DNA of 37,740 nucleotides from DASXMT01 sp035552655 (GCA_035552655.1 DASZLD010000048.1:1-37740), one strand, 5' to 3'. Counted from the first letter of the stretch, positions 1 through 7,544 are shown. Numbers and translations: made by a program. Notes: a model not told the origin generated them from the sequence alone.

Positions 1-114
1 GAGCGGCAGTACACGGCCGAGGACCCAGCCGGCCATCAGTGGACGTTCTCCGAAACTCTTGCCGATGTCAGCCCTGAGGAGTGGGGAGGAACGTCGGCCG
101 CGCCTCCGAACTAG
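1..114 (+). CDS. VOC (glyoxalase-like) protein, C-terminal end
   Basis: Only the last 37 codons before TAG are in the window; the gene begins upstream. The tail reads through YTAEDPAGHQWTFSETL and then a PEEWGG segment. That pattern (an E-D-P-x-G-H-x-W-x-F strand followed by 'DVxPEEWG') is the usual C-terminus of VOC-superfamily proteins of the glyoxalase/bleomycin-resistance type. The E of AEDPAGH would be the last metal-ligand position in such folds. The substrate cannot be told. A strong GC hairpin follows 40 nt after the stop codon and may terminate this gene. Confidence 0.65.
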   Translation, partial: ERQYTAEDPAGHQWTFSETLADVSPEEWGGTSAAPPN

Positions 115-153
115 ACATCTCATCACCCCGGATAGATCATCACCCGGGAAGCA

Positions 154-185
154 CTGAAGGGCGCCCCCGGGGGGACGCCCTTCAG
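154..185. terminator. Bidirectional hairpin terminator candidate
   Basis: A perfect 10-bp arm (ctgaagggcg, 154-163) is matched by cgcccttcag (176-185), with a C-run/G-run loop that extends the stem. It lies downstream of the VOC gene on the plus strand and downstream of the structured RNA on the minus strand, so it could end both transcripts. There is no long T-tract on either side; on the minus strand a short 'gtgctt' follows. Intrinsic terminators of high-GC actinobacteria often lack a U-tract. Confidence 0.6.
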
Positions 186-376
186 GCGTTAGTACGGATA
201 TTGAAAGGCACTGAACTCTCCGGACTACGCCGAGCGGGACTAGTTCCCGGCTAGAGGATTCAGTGGGTAACTGGCTGGGATTCGCCAGGTGGTCCGACAA
301 GCCGCCTTAGCGGCCAGTCACCTCCAGAGTCCCACGTCTATGACTTATCAGTTGGACCACCTCCTTTCTCTGGTGC
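154..376 (-). ncRNA. Structured pseudoknotted RNA, probable raiA-motif RNA
   Basis: No convincing protein is encoded, yet the minus strand folds extensively. Seen: AGGUGGUCC (362-354) pairs perfectly with GGACCACCU (295-287). GGUGACUGG (322-314) pairs with CCAGUUACC (274-266, one G-U). Because these two helices interleave (A-B-A'-B'), they form a pseudoknot. A GCCGC-UAAG-GCGGC hairpin lies at 314-301. A 7-bp helix (265-259 with 215-209) encloses a three-part stem (254-225). The RNA ends at the hairpin 185-154. Its 5' region, AGAAAGGAGGUGGUCC, can pair over 16 nt (one G-U) with the 16S rRNA 3' end. From memory, near-identical sequences are widespread in actinobacteria, often miscalled as small proteins, and fit the raiA-motif RNA of Bacillota and Actinomycetota. 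That identity is unverified, and no raiA or comF gene is in view. The 5' end is approximate; TTGACG (minus, about 409-404) could be the -35. Confidence 0.65.
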
Positions 377-491
377 ACACAGCGTAACGAACGCGCAGCG
401 AAATGTGACGTCAATTCGAAGGAATTTTTTCGGGAATTTCGCCGGGTATCCGGTCTGACCTCCGCCGGGGCGGCGACCGCCCGGTTGGGGC

Positions 492-497
492 TACTGT
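492..497 (+). promoter_or_regulatory. -10 element of the imuA promoter
   Basis: TACTGT fits the actinobacterial -10 consensus TANNNT and ends 8 nt before ATG 506. Transcription would therefore start at or next to the initiation codon, giving a leaderless mRNA. No good -35 hexamer is visible 17-18 nt upstream. The LexA box begins on the next base. Confidence 0.55.
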
Positions 498-513
498 ACG
501 AACATATGTTCGA
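498..513 (+). promoter_or_regulatory. LexA (SOS) box
   Basis: The site reads acGAACatatGTTCga. The 14-bp core CGAAC-ATAT-GTTCG is a perfect palindrome and matches the actinobacterial LexA consensus tCGAACN4GTTCGa at all but the outermost left base. It lies between the -10 element and the start of imuA and covers the inferred transcription start and the ATG at 506. Bound LexA would block initiation directly. This ties the imuA-imuB-dnaE2 cassette to the DNA-damage response. Confidence 0.9.
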
Positions 514-1312
514 TGCAATCGTCGATGGGCCCGAGGCGCCGTCGGAGGCCGATCCGGCCTGGGGTGACGGCCGAACCCCAGTGAAAGACAGGGCTCCGGC
601 CGTCCGTGAGTCTCTCGCCGTCCTGGCCGAACGGGCCCGACCCACCTCGTCGAGCGAGAGCCAGCTCCTGCCGGTGATCCCTCCCCTCCAGGGCCTGTTT
701 TCCGGTGGCGGCCTGCGCCGGGGAACCTCGATCGTCGTCGCCGGCGACGGTGCCGGCCAGCGGGCCACCGACAGGGCGAACGGTACGACCAGCGGGCTCA
801 CCTTGTGCCTGTCCCTTCTGGGCGCGGCGTCCTCGGCCGGGTCCTGGTGCGCGGCGGTGGGGCTCACCGGCCTGGGGGCTGTCGCCGCCCATGACCTGGG
901 GATCGACCTCGATCGCCTGGTCCTCCTCCCCTCGCCCGGGCCGAAGTGGGCCGAGGTCACCGCCGCCCTCCTCGGCGGGGTGGACGTCGTCGTGCTGTGC
1001 CCGCCCTTCTCCGTCCGCCCGGCCATGGCCCGGCGCCTGTTGGCCCGCACCCGCGACCGCGGGGCGATTCTCATCGTCCTACCTGGGCAGGCCGGCTGGC
1101 CGGAGTGCCCCGACCTCCGGCTGATCGTCGGGAACACCCGGTGGGACGGCATCGGTAGCGGGGACGGCCACCTCCGCCGACGGCGGGTGACGGTGACCGC
1201 CACCGGTCGCCGATCGGCGGCACGGCCACGACGGCGGGAGCTGTGGCTGCCCTCGATGGCGGGAACCGTGGAGGACGCCGGCCCCGACGGGCCGACGGGT
1301 GCGCCGACGTGA
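506..1312 (+). CDS. imuA: ImuA-like mutasome protein
   Basis: RecA-like accessory factor of the damage-inducible ImuA-ImuB-DnaE2 translesion mutasome. 268 aa from ATG 506. An in-frame TTG at 485 lies upstream of the -10 element, and a GTG at 581 is another option; ATG 506 is chosen because it fits the leaderless promoter. Residues around 66-80 form the GGGLRRGTSIVVAGDGAG segment, the degenerate P-loop region typical of the family. The C-terminal part has the RWDGIG...HLRRRRVTV pattern followed by RRRELWLP, as in actinobacterial ImuA'. The stop codon overlaps the next ATG (TGATG), so translation is likely coupled to imuB. Identity rests on the C-terminal motif and on the imuB-dnaE2 context. 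Confidence 0.85.
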   Translation: MFDAIVDGPEAPSEADPAWGDGRTPVKDRAPAVRESLAVLAERARPTSSSESQLLPVIPPLQGLFSGGGLRRGTSIVVAGDGAGQRATDRANGTTSGLTLCLSLLGAASSAGSWCAAVGLTGLGAVAAHDLGIDLDRLVLLPSPGPKWAEVTAALLGGVDVVVLCPPFSVRPAMARRLLARTRDRGAILIVLPGQAGWPECPDLRLIVGNTRWDGIGSGDGHLRRRRVTVTATGRRSAARPRRRELWLPSMAGTVEDAGPDGPTGAPT

Positions 1313-2397
1313 TGGAGCGGCTGTTGGTCGTGCGCTGCCCCGAGCTCCTCGAAGAGGACGAGGGGGGTGCGGTGCTCCGGACCTTTATCCGGGTACTCGC
1401 GGCCGTGGAGGTCTACTGCCCCTGGGTCCAGGCCGTCCGCCCCGGCATCTGCTCGCTCCCCGCCCGCGGGCCGGCCCGGTACTTCGGGGGCGAACAGGCG
1501 CTCGTCGACCTGGTCACCGAGGCCACCGCGACCATCACCGAAACCCAGGTGGGCATGGCCGATGGCCTGTTCGGTGCTGTGCTGGCCGCTCGGGCCGCGC
1601 TGGTGGTCCCGGCCGGAACCACCCCTGCGTTCCTCGCCCCCCTACCGGTGACCACCCTCGGGGACCCCGACTTGGCCGAGCTGCTGGCCCGGCTCGGGAT
1701 CCGCACCCTGGGGGACTTCGCCGCCCTCCCCGAGCGCCACGTCCTCGGTCGCTTCGGGGCCGACGGCGCCCTCCGCCACCGGGTGGCCCGCGGCGAGACC
1801 GGGGAGCTCGCCGGGTTCCGCCAGTCCGGGATCGACCGCCACATCCAGAGGCACCAGCACGGGGACCGACCGGCCACCGGCACCCAGGGCGGGTTCTGGG
1901 GCGGCACCAGCGACCGGGATGCCCGGGCCGCCCGGACCCTGGCCGACGTGCAGCGACTCCTCGGGGCCGACGGCGTGCTCCGGATCCGGCTGCAAGGGGG
2001 TCGCAGCCCGGCCGAACGTTCCCGGCTGGTCACCTGGGGGGCACGGGAGACCCCGGGCGACCGGACCCTGGACGCGCCCTGGCCCGGACAGATCCCTCCG
2101 CCGGCCCCGGCCATCGTGCACACCCCTCCGCTCGGGGCCGAGGTGGTCGACGATGCCGGCGAACCGGTGGTGGTGTCGGGCCGGGGTCTCCTCACCGCGA
2201 CACCGGGGCGCTTGTCAGTGGCCGGCGGTCCGTGGACGGCGGTGACCGCCTGGGCCGGGCCGTGGCCGGCCGAGGAGCGGTGGTGGTCCCGGGCCCGACG
2301 ACGAACGGCCCGGATGCAGGTCGTGCTGGCCGGCCAGGATGCCCGGCTGCTGTTGACCGAACAGGGCCGATGGTGGGTCGAGGCCACCTACGGCTGA
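1312..2397 (+). CDS. imuB: ImuB, strongly shortened Y-family-like mutasome protein
   Basis: Catalytically inactive Y-family polymerase relative that links DnaE2 to the beta clamp in the SOS mutasome. 361 aa from ATG 1312, which overlaps the imuA stop; GTG 1309 is an alternative. Recognisable blocks: RCPELLEEDEGG near the N-terminus, PWVQAVRPGICSLPARGP and ARYFGGE around residues 40-60, a helix-hairpin-helix region (LARLGIRTLGDFAALP, about 125-140), GGFWGGTSDRDARAARTLA, LQGGRSP, and the C-terminal WPAEERWW and GRWWVEATYG. Usual actinobacterial ImuB proteins are about 500 residues or more. Here the first palm segment (the LWCPDWP-like start, about 60 residues) and most of the little-finger domain between the HhH and FWGG blocks are absent. 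The reading frame is open and in register, so this looks like a compact form, not a frameshifted one. Confidence 0.85.
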   Translation: MERLLVVRCPELLEEDEGGAVLRTFIRVLAAVEVYCPWVQAVRPGICSLPARGPARYFGGEQALVDLVTEATATITETQVGMADGLFGAVLAARAALVVPAGTTPAFLAPLPVTTLGDPDLAELLARLGIRTLGDFAALPERHVLGRFGADGALRHRVARGETGELAGFRQSGIDRHIQRHQHGDRPATGTQGGFWGGTSDRDARAARTLADVQRLLGADGVLRIRLQGGRSPAERSRLVTWGARETPGDRTLDAPWPGQIPPPAPAIVHTPPLGAEVVDDAGEPVVVSGRGLLTATPGRLSVAGGPWTAVTAWAGPWPAEERWWSRARRRTARMQVVLAGQDARLLLTEQGRWWVEATYG

Positions 2398-2469
2398 ACC
2401 GACCAGCAGCACAAGCGAGGGGCCGGCGGGAACAGCCGGGGCGGGAGCAGAACAGAAGAACGGAAGCCA

Positions 2470-5400
2470 GTGTCTTACGCAGAGCTACACGTGCACTCCA
2501 ATTTCTCTTTTCTCGACGGCGCCAGCCACCCCGAGGAGCTGGTGGCCGAGGCCTCCCGCCTCGGCCTGTCGGGCCTGGCCCTCACCGACCATGACGGTCT
2601 CTACGGTGTCGTCCGCTTCGCCGAGGCGGCCCGGGTCCTCGATGTGCCCACCGTGTTCGGTGTCGAGCTGGCCCTCTCCCCCTCCGCTCCCCGCACCGGC
2701 GTACCCGACCCGGGGGGCACCCATCTGATCGTGCTGGCTCGCGACCCCGAGGGCTACGCCCGGCTCAGCCGGGGCATCGCCGAGGCCCACCTGGCCGGCG
2801 GGGAGAAAGGAAAGCCGATCTTCACCCTCGACGACCTGGCCGGCTGCCACGGGGGCCACTGGCAGGTCCTGACCGGCTGCCGGAAGGGCGCAGTGGCCGG
2901 AGCCCTGACCGCAGGCGGCCCGGCGGCAGCAGGGCGACAGCTCGATCACCTCATCGACCGCTTCGGAGCGGACAACGTGGCCGTCGAGCTGTGGGACCAC
3001 GGCGATCCCCTCGACACAGCCCGTAACGATGCCCTGGCCCTGCTGGCCGTGGAACGGGGGGTGAGCCCCGTCGCCACCAACAACGTGCACTACGCCTCCC
3101 CGGCCCGTTTCCCGCTGGCCACCGCCCTGGCCGCGGTGCGGGCCCGGCGCCCGCTCGATGAGCTGCAGGGCTGGCTCCCCCCCTCGGCCATAGCCTGCCT
3201 GCGGTCGGAGGGCGAGCAGCGGCGGCGGTTCGCCCGGTGGCCCGGGGTGATCGAACGGGCGGCCGAGATCGCCGCCGCCTGCACCTTCGACCTCCACCTG
3301 GTCGCCCCCCGGCTCCCCGACTTCCCGGTCCCGGCCGGCCACACCGAGCAGACCTGGCTCACCGAGCTGGTCCGTCGGGGAGCCCTCGACCGCTACGGCT
3401 CGCGGCAGGGCGAGCGGGTGCCCGGCGCGTGGGAGCGGCTCGACCACGAGCTGGCCGTCATCGACGCCCTCGGCTTCCCCGGGTACTTCCTCACCGTGTG
3501 GGACATCGTCCGGTTCTGTCGAGAACAGGACATCTTCTGTCAGGGTCGCGGCTCGGCCGCCACCTCGGCCGTCTGTTACGCCCTGGGCATCACCAACGTG
3601 GATGCGGTGTCGCTGGGCTTGCTCTTCGAGCGGTTCCTCTCCCCCGCCCGCGATGGTCCCCCCGATATCGACGTGGACATCGAGTCGGGCCGGCGGGAGG
3701 AGGTCATCCAGTACGTCTACCAGCGCTACGGGCGCCTGCACGCGGCCCAGGTGGCCAACGTCATCACCTACCGGTCGCGCTCTGCCCTCCGAGACATCGG
3801 CAAGGCCCTCGGGCACCCGCTGGCCGAGGTGGAGGGATGGGCGGGGTCGGTCGACCGCGGCGATTCCATGCGCGACCAGGAGGCCATCCCCTCGATGGTG
3901 CGCGACCTGGCCGGGGCGGTGCTCGACTTCCCCCGGCACCTCGGCATCCACTCGGGGGGCATGGTCATCTGCGACCGTCCCGTAGTCGAGGTGTGCCCGG
4001 TGGAGTGGGCCCGGATGCCGGGCCGGAGCGTCCTGCAATGGGACAAGGACGACTGCGCCGCCGTCGGGCTGGTCAAGTTCGACCTGCTGGGTCTGGGCAT
4101 GCTCACCGCCCTGCACCACATGGTCGACCTGGTGGCGTCCCACCACGGCGTCCGGATCGACGTGGCCCTCATCGACCAGGAGCCTGAGGTCTACGACCTG
4201 CTGTGCCGGGCCGACACCGTGGGGGTGTTCCAGGTCGAGTCCCGGGCCCAGATGGGCACCCTGCCCCGGGTGAAGCCCCGTTGCTTCTACGACCTGGCCA
4301 TCGAGGTGGCCCTCATCCGCCCCGGGCCCATCCAGGGCAACGCCGTCCACCCCTACATCCGGCGGCGGAACAAGGAGGAGGACATCACCTACCTCCATCC
4401 CCTGCTGAAGCCGGCCCTCGAGCGGACGCTCGGCGTCCCCCTCTTCCAGGAGCAGCTGATGCAGATCGCCATCGACGTGGCCGGCTTCACCCCGGCCCAG
4501 GCCGACGAGCTCCGCCAGGCCATGGGAGCCAAACGCTCGGGCGAGCGGATGAGCCGCCTCCGGGACCGGTTGTTCGCCGGGATGGCGGCCCGGGACGTGT
4601 CTGCGGACGTGGCCGAGCAGGTCTATGCAGCCCTGGCCGCCTTCGCCAACTTCGGGTTCCCCGAGAGCCACTCGGTGGCCTTCGCCTACCTGGTGTACTC
4701 CACCGCCTGGTTCAAGGTGCACTACCCGGCGGCCTTCACCGCCGGCCTGTTGAACGCCCAGCCCATGGGTTTCTGGTCGCCGCAGAGCCTCATCGCCGAC
4801 GCCAAGCGCCATGGGGTGGCCGTCGAACGGCCCGACGTCAACGGGGGCGGGGCCGACGCCCGGCTCGAGGGGGACGGACCAGCCATCCGGCTCGGGTTGT
4901 CCTCGGTGCGCGGCATCGGCAGCGAGACGGCCGAGCGGATCGCCGCCGGACAACCCTGGTCGGGCCTGGAGGACCTGGTACGCCGGGCCGGGGTCACCCG
5001 GGCACAGCTGGAGGCGCTGGCCACGGCCGGCGCGATGGACGGCCTACCGGCGGGGAGCGGCCCGACCACCAACGGCAAGCCGGCCGCCGGCAACCGGCGG
5101 TCCCTGGTGTGGGCGGCGGGGGCGGCGGCCCAGGCCACGCCGGGGCGCCTGCCGGGGGTGGTCACCGGAGCCGAGTCGCCACCGCTCCCCACCGCCACGC
5201 CGTGGGAGGACGTGGCCGACGACCTGTGGGCCCTGGGCATGACCCCGGACATCACGGCCATGGAGCTGGCCCGGCCGGAGCTCCGACGTCAGGGCGTGGT
5301 CCCCTCGGGCGACCTGGGCACCGTCCCTTCCGGCGATCGGGTCACCGTGGGCGGCGTGGTCACCCACCGCCAACACCCCGAGAGCGCCCACGGTGCGGTC

Positions 5401-5607
5401 TTCTTGAACCTGGAGGACGAGACGGGCATGGTCAACGTGATCTGCTCCCGGGGGGCGTGGGTGCGCTGGCGGTCGGTGGCCCGGTTCTCCCCCGCCCTGG
5501 TCGTCCGGGGGCGGCTCGAGCGCGGCGACGGGGCCGTCAACCTGGTGGCCGAGCGCATCGAACCGCTCGAGCTGGGCCCGGTGCCACCCTCGCGCGATTT
5601 CCGGTGA
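2470..5607 (+). CDS. dnaE2: Error-prone DNA polymerase III alpha subunit DnaE2
   Basis: C-family DNA polymerase for translesion synthesis. 1045 aa from GTG 2470; the first residues SYAELHVHSNFSFLDG are the canonical DnaE2 start. Domains: PHP (about 1-200, HVHSNFSFLDG and LTDHDGLYG), C-family palm with the catalytic PDIDVD motif at 398-403, fingers (GVFQVESRAQM, LIRPGPIQG, LFQEQLMQIA), a helix-hairpin-helix region around 810-850, and a C-terminal OB fold from about 958 (VTVGGVVTHRQH). The family length is normal and no frameshift is visible. It lies 72 nt after imuB with no LexA box of its own, so it is probably transcribed from the imuA SOS promoter. It converges on holA with only 18 nt between the stops. 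Confidence 0.95.
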   Translation: MSYAELHVHSNFSFLDGASHPEELVAEASRLGLSGLALTDHDGLYGVVRFAEAARVLDVPTVFGVELALSPSAPRTGVPDPGGTHLIVLARDPEGYARLSRGIAEAHLAGGEKGKPIFTLDDLAGCHGGHWQVLTGCRKGAVAGALTAGGPAAAGRQLDHLIDRFGADNVAVELWDHGDPLDTARNDALALLAVERGVSPVATNNVHYASPARFPLATALAAVRARRPLDELQGWLPPSAIACLRSEGEQRRRFARWPGVIERAAEIAAACTFDLHLVAPRLPDFPVPAGHTEQTWLTELVRRGALDRYGSRQGERVPGAWERLDHELAVIDALGFPGYFLTVWDIVRFCREQDIFCQGRGSAATSAVCYALGITNVDAVSLGLLFERFLSPARDGPPDIDVDIESGRREEVIQYVYQRYGRLHAAQVANVITYRSRSALRDIGKALGHPLAEVEGWAGSVDRGDSMRDQEAIPSMVRDLAGAVLDFPRHLGIHSGGMVICDRPVVEVCPVEWARMPGRSVLQWDKDDCAAVGLVKFDLLGLGMLTALHHMVDLVASHHGVRIDVALIDQEPEVYDLLCRADTVGVFQVESRAQMGTLPRVKPRCFYDLAIEVALIRPGPIQGNAVHPYIRRRNKEEDITYLHPLLKPALERTLGVPLFQEQLMQIAIDVAGFTPAQADELRQAMGAKRSGERMSRLRDRLFAGMAARDVSADVAEQVYAALAAFANFGFPESHSVAFAYLVYSTAWFKVHYPAAFTAGLLNAQPMGFWSPQSLIADAKRHGVAVERPDVNGGGADARLEGDGPAIRLGLSSVRGIGSETAERIAAGQPWSGLEDLVRRAGVTRAQLEALATAGAMDGLPAGSGPTTNGKPAAGNRRSLVWAAGAAAQATPGRLPGVVTGAESPPLPTATPWEDVADDLWALGMTPDITAMELARPELRRQGVVPSGDLGTVPSGDRVTVGGVVTHRQHPESAHGAVFLNLEDETGMVNVICSRGAWVRWRSVARFSPALVVRGRLERGDGAVNLVAERIEPLELGPVPPSRDFR

Positions 5608-5625
5608 GCAGGTGTCCGGCCGCGG

Positions 5626-6624
5626 TCAGCGGCCCTGGCGCACCAACCGGCTGAGCCGGGCCACCAGCACCTGGAGGACCAGCTCCCCCGGTAGGGCCGT
5701 CACTCCCCGGAGATCCAGGTCGGCCTGGGCCAGCAGGTTGACGGCCCGGGCGATCCGCGCCGTCCCCAGCCGTCGACACTGGGCCAGGGCCTTCTTGGCC
5801 GGGTAGGCGCTGCGCAGGCCGAGCAGCTCGGCCGCCTCCTCGGGCGAGGTCACCCCCGAGCCGTCGAGCCGGAGCATCTGGCGGTAGTGCCGGTGGAGCA
5901 GGGACATGGCCGCCAGGGGATGGAGCTCCCCCGCACCGGTCATGCGGGCGAGGAGTCCCAAGGACTTGGCCGCGTCGCCACTGTCGATGGCGTCGGTCAG
6001 GTCCCACGGCGCCACCGAGCCGGCCTCCCCCAAGAAGGGGGCCAGGTCACCCACCTTGATCGTGGCCCCCACCCCGTAGGCCGCGGCCAACGTGTCGAGC
6101 AGGCCGGCCAGCCGACCCATGTCACCACCCAGGTGCTCACCCAGCTTGGCCGTGGACGGCCCGTCCAGTCGGACCGGTGCGTCCCGCAGGTGATCGGCCA
6201 GCCACTGGCTCCGGGCCCTCCCCGTGCCCACCGCGGTGTTCACCACCTCGCCCACCTTGCCCACCGACTTGGCCAGGGCGGCGGGCACCGTGCCTCCCCC
6301 GCCCACCAGCACCAAGGACGTCGTCGGCAGCGGGTCCTCGAGGTAGGCGGTGAGCCGGGCGCCGTCGGCCGCGTTGAGCTGCCCGGCATCGCGCACCACC
6401 ACCACCCGGCGCTCCACCAGGAAGGGGGGCGTGGTGCAGGCGTCGATCACCAGGCCCACGTCCAGGTCCTCGGCCCCGGGGGCGCCGAACTCCTCCACGG
6501 CCAGGCTGGGGTCGGACCCACCGACCAGCTCCTCCGTCAAGCCGTGGGCCGCCTGGGCCACCAGCGAGGGGTCGTCCCCTTTGACCAGGTACACGGGGCG
6601 CACGTCGGTCACCGTGGCTGACAC
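5626..6624 (-). CDS. holA: DNA polymerase III delta subunit HolA
   Basis: Clamp-loader delta subunit of the replicative polymerase. 332 aa from GTG 6624, two bases past the stop of the upstream folP-like gene, so the two are translationally close. The start is set by the family N-terminus VRPVYLVKGDDPSL. Further signs: VVVVRDAGQLN and LVLVGGGGTVP in domain I; LGGDMGRLAGLLDTLAAAYG, the typical GxDxxRLxxELEKL region; and the C-terminal helical domain with HYRQMLRL (basic helix) and LAQADLDLRG. This core replication gene is in a position unrelated to the neighbouring SOS cassette. Confidence 0.9.
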   Translation of the reverse strand: MSATVTDVRPVYLVKGDDPSLVAQAAHGLTEELVGGSDPSLAVEEFGAPGAEDLDVGLVIDACTTPPFLVERRVVVVRDAGQLNAADGARLTAYLEDPLPTTSLVLVGGGGTVPAALAKSVGKVGEVVNTAVGTGRARSQWLADHLRDAPVRLDGPSTAKLGEHLGGDMGRLAGLLDTLAAAYGVGATIKVGDLAPFLGEAGSVAPWDLTDAIDSGDAAKSLGLLARMTGAGELHPLAAMSLLHRHYRQMLRLDGSGVTSPEEAAELLGLRSAYPAKKALAQCRRLGTARIARAVNLLAQADLDLRGVTALPGELVLQVLVARLSRLVRQGR

Positions 6625-6626
6625 CG

Positions 6627-7496
6627 TCAACCCCCGACCGCGCTGGCCGGGGACTCGGCTCGGGCCCGCTCGATGGCAGCCAACGAGTCGCACACATGAC
6701 GGGTGCCGGCCACATCGTGGACGCGGACGATGCGGCAACCGAGCGAGACGCCCAGGGCGGCGGCACCGAGCGACGCCGCCCCCCGCTCGTCGATCTCGAG
6801 GTCGAGGACCTTGCCCAGGAAGGTCTTATTCGATGCCGACAGCAGCAGCGGGTACCCGAGTCCGGCCAATGTCCCCGAAGCCCGCAACAAGGTGAGCGAC
6901 TGCTGGGCCGTCTTCCCCAGGTCGAGCCCGGCGTCGAGGACGATGCGATCGGGACCCAGCCCGAGGGCGGTGGCCCGGTTGGCCCGCTCCACCAGAAAGG
7001 CGCTGACCGCCTCGACCACGTCGTCGTAGACCGGTTCGGGATCGGGGATGCGCGGCCCCAGGCGGATGTGGGTGGCCACCACCGTGGCCCCGGCCGCCGC
7101 GGCCACCGACAGGTACTCGGGGTCGCCGAACCCGCTGATGTCGTTGCCCACCACCGCACCGGCGCCATAGGCGTCCTTGGCCACCGAGGCCCGCCAGGTG
7201 TCGACCGACAGCGGCACCTCGAAGCGGTGGCGGAGCGCTTCGATGGCCGGGATCACCCGGTCGAGCTCCTCGGCCTCGGTCACCTCGGGACCGGGGCCCG
7301 CCTTCACCCCACCCACGTCGAGGATGTCCGCCCCCTCATCCACCAGCATCTCGGCTCGACGCAGGAAGGCATCGAAGCCGAACGTGGCCCCTTTGTCATA
7401 GAAGGAGTCCGGGGTCCGGTTGAGGATCCCCATCACCACGGCCCGGTACCGGATGTCCACGGTCCGATCGCCCAGGGTGAGGAAAACGGGTTGCAC
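6627..7496 (-). CDS. Dihydropteroate synthase-like protein (FolP2 type)
   Basis: TIM-barrel protein of the pterin-binding family. 289 aa from GTG 7496. Seen: GILNRTPDSFYDKG (23-36), ADILDVGGVKAGPG (56-69), SVDT (D99), GNDISG (N118), VLDAGLDLGKT (D188), SNKTFLG (K224) and RVHDV (258-262). True folate DHPS proteins carry GGESTRPG and LMHM-type segments; here these are GGVKAGPG and VATHIRLGP. That matches mycobacterial FolP2, a paralogue reported to lack DHPS activity, so the folate role is uncertain. The gene is followed directly by holA. Its promoter is leaderless: TAGCGT on the minus strand (7509-7504) sits 7 nt before the GTG. Confidence 0.8.
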   Translation of the reverse strand: MQPVFLTLGDRTVDIRYRAVVMGILNRTPDSFYDKGATFGFDAFLRRAEMLVDEGADILDVGGVKAGPGPEVTEAEELDRVIPAIEALRHRFEVPLSVDTWRASVAKDAYGAGAVVGNDISGFGDPEYLSVAAAAGATVVATHIRLGPRIPDPEPVYDDVVEAVSAFLVERANRATALGLGPDRIVLDAGLDLGKTAQQSLTLLRASGTLAGLGYPLLLSASNKTFLGKVLDLEIDERGAASLGAAALGVSLGCRIVRVHDVAGTRHVCDSLAAIERARAESPASAVGG

Positions 7497-7503
7497 CCCG
7501 GTG

Positions 7504-7509
7504 ACGCTA
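7504..7509 (-). promoter_or_regulatory. -10 element, leaderless folP2-like promoter
   Basis: TAGCGT (TANNNT) on the minus strand is followed by 7 nt and then the GTG start at 7496. It would drive the folP2-like gene and holA. No convincing -35 is visible. Confidence 0.45.
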
Positions 7510-7544
7510 CCTGTCCACCGACGGCACGAACACGTTCGGCCCGT

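Noticed and set aside
354..369. Plus-strand ggaccacctcctttct, which resembles the 3' end of 16S rRNA
   Set aside because: There is no helix 45 or other 16S sequence upstream, and the structure and terminator support a minus-strand RNA that carries the complement instead.
307..378. Leaderless 23-aa peptide on the minus strand (GTG 378, VHQRKEVVQL start)
   Set aside because: It lies wholly within helices of the structured RNA, and two other frames show equally 'familiar' short peptides cut by stops. That is what conserved RNA mistaken for protein looks like. Translation is not excluded.
2485..4953. 822-codon minus-strand frame inside dnaE2
   Set aside because: Composition-driven shadow; DnaE2 is unmistakable on the plus strand.
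7527..7538. CGAACACGTTCG as a second LexA box near the folP2-like promoter
   Set aside because: The half-sites GAAC and GTTC are 2 bp apart here; LexA boxes need 4 bp between them.
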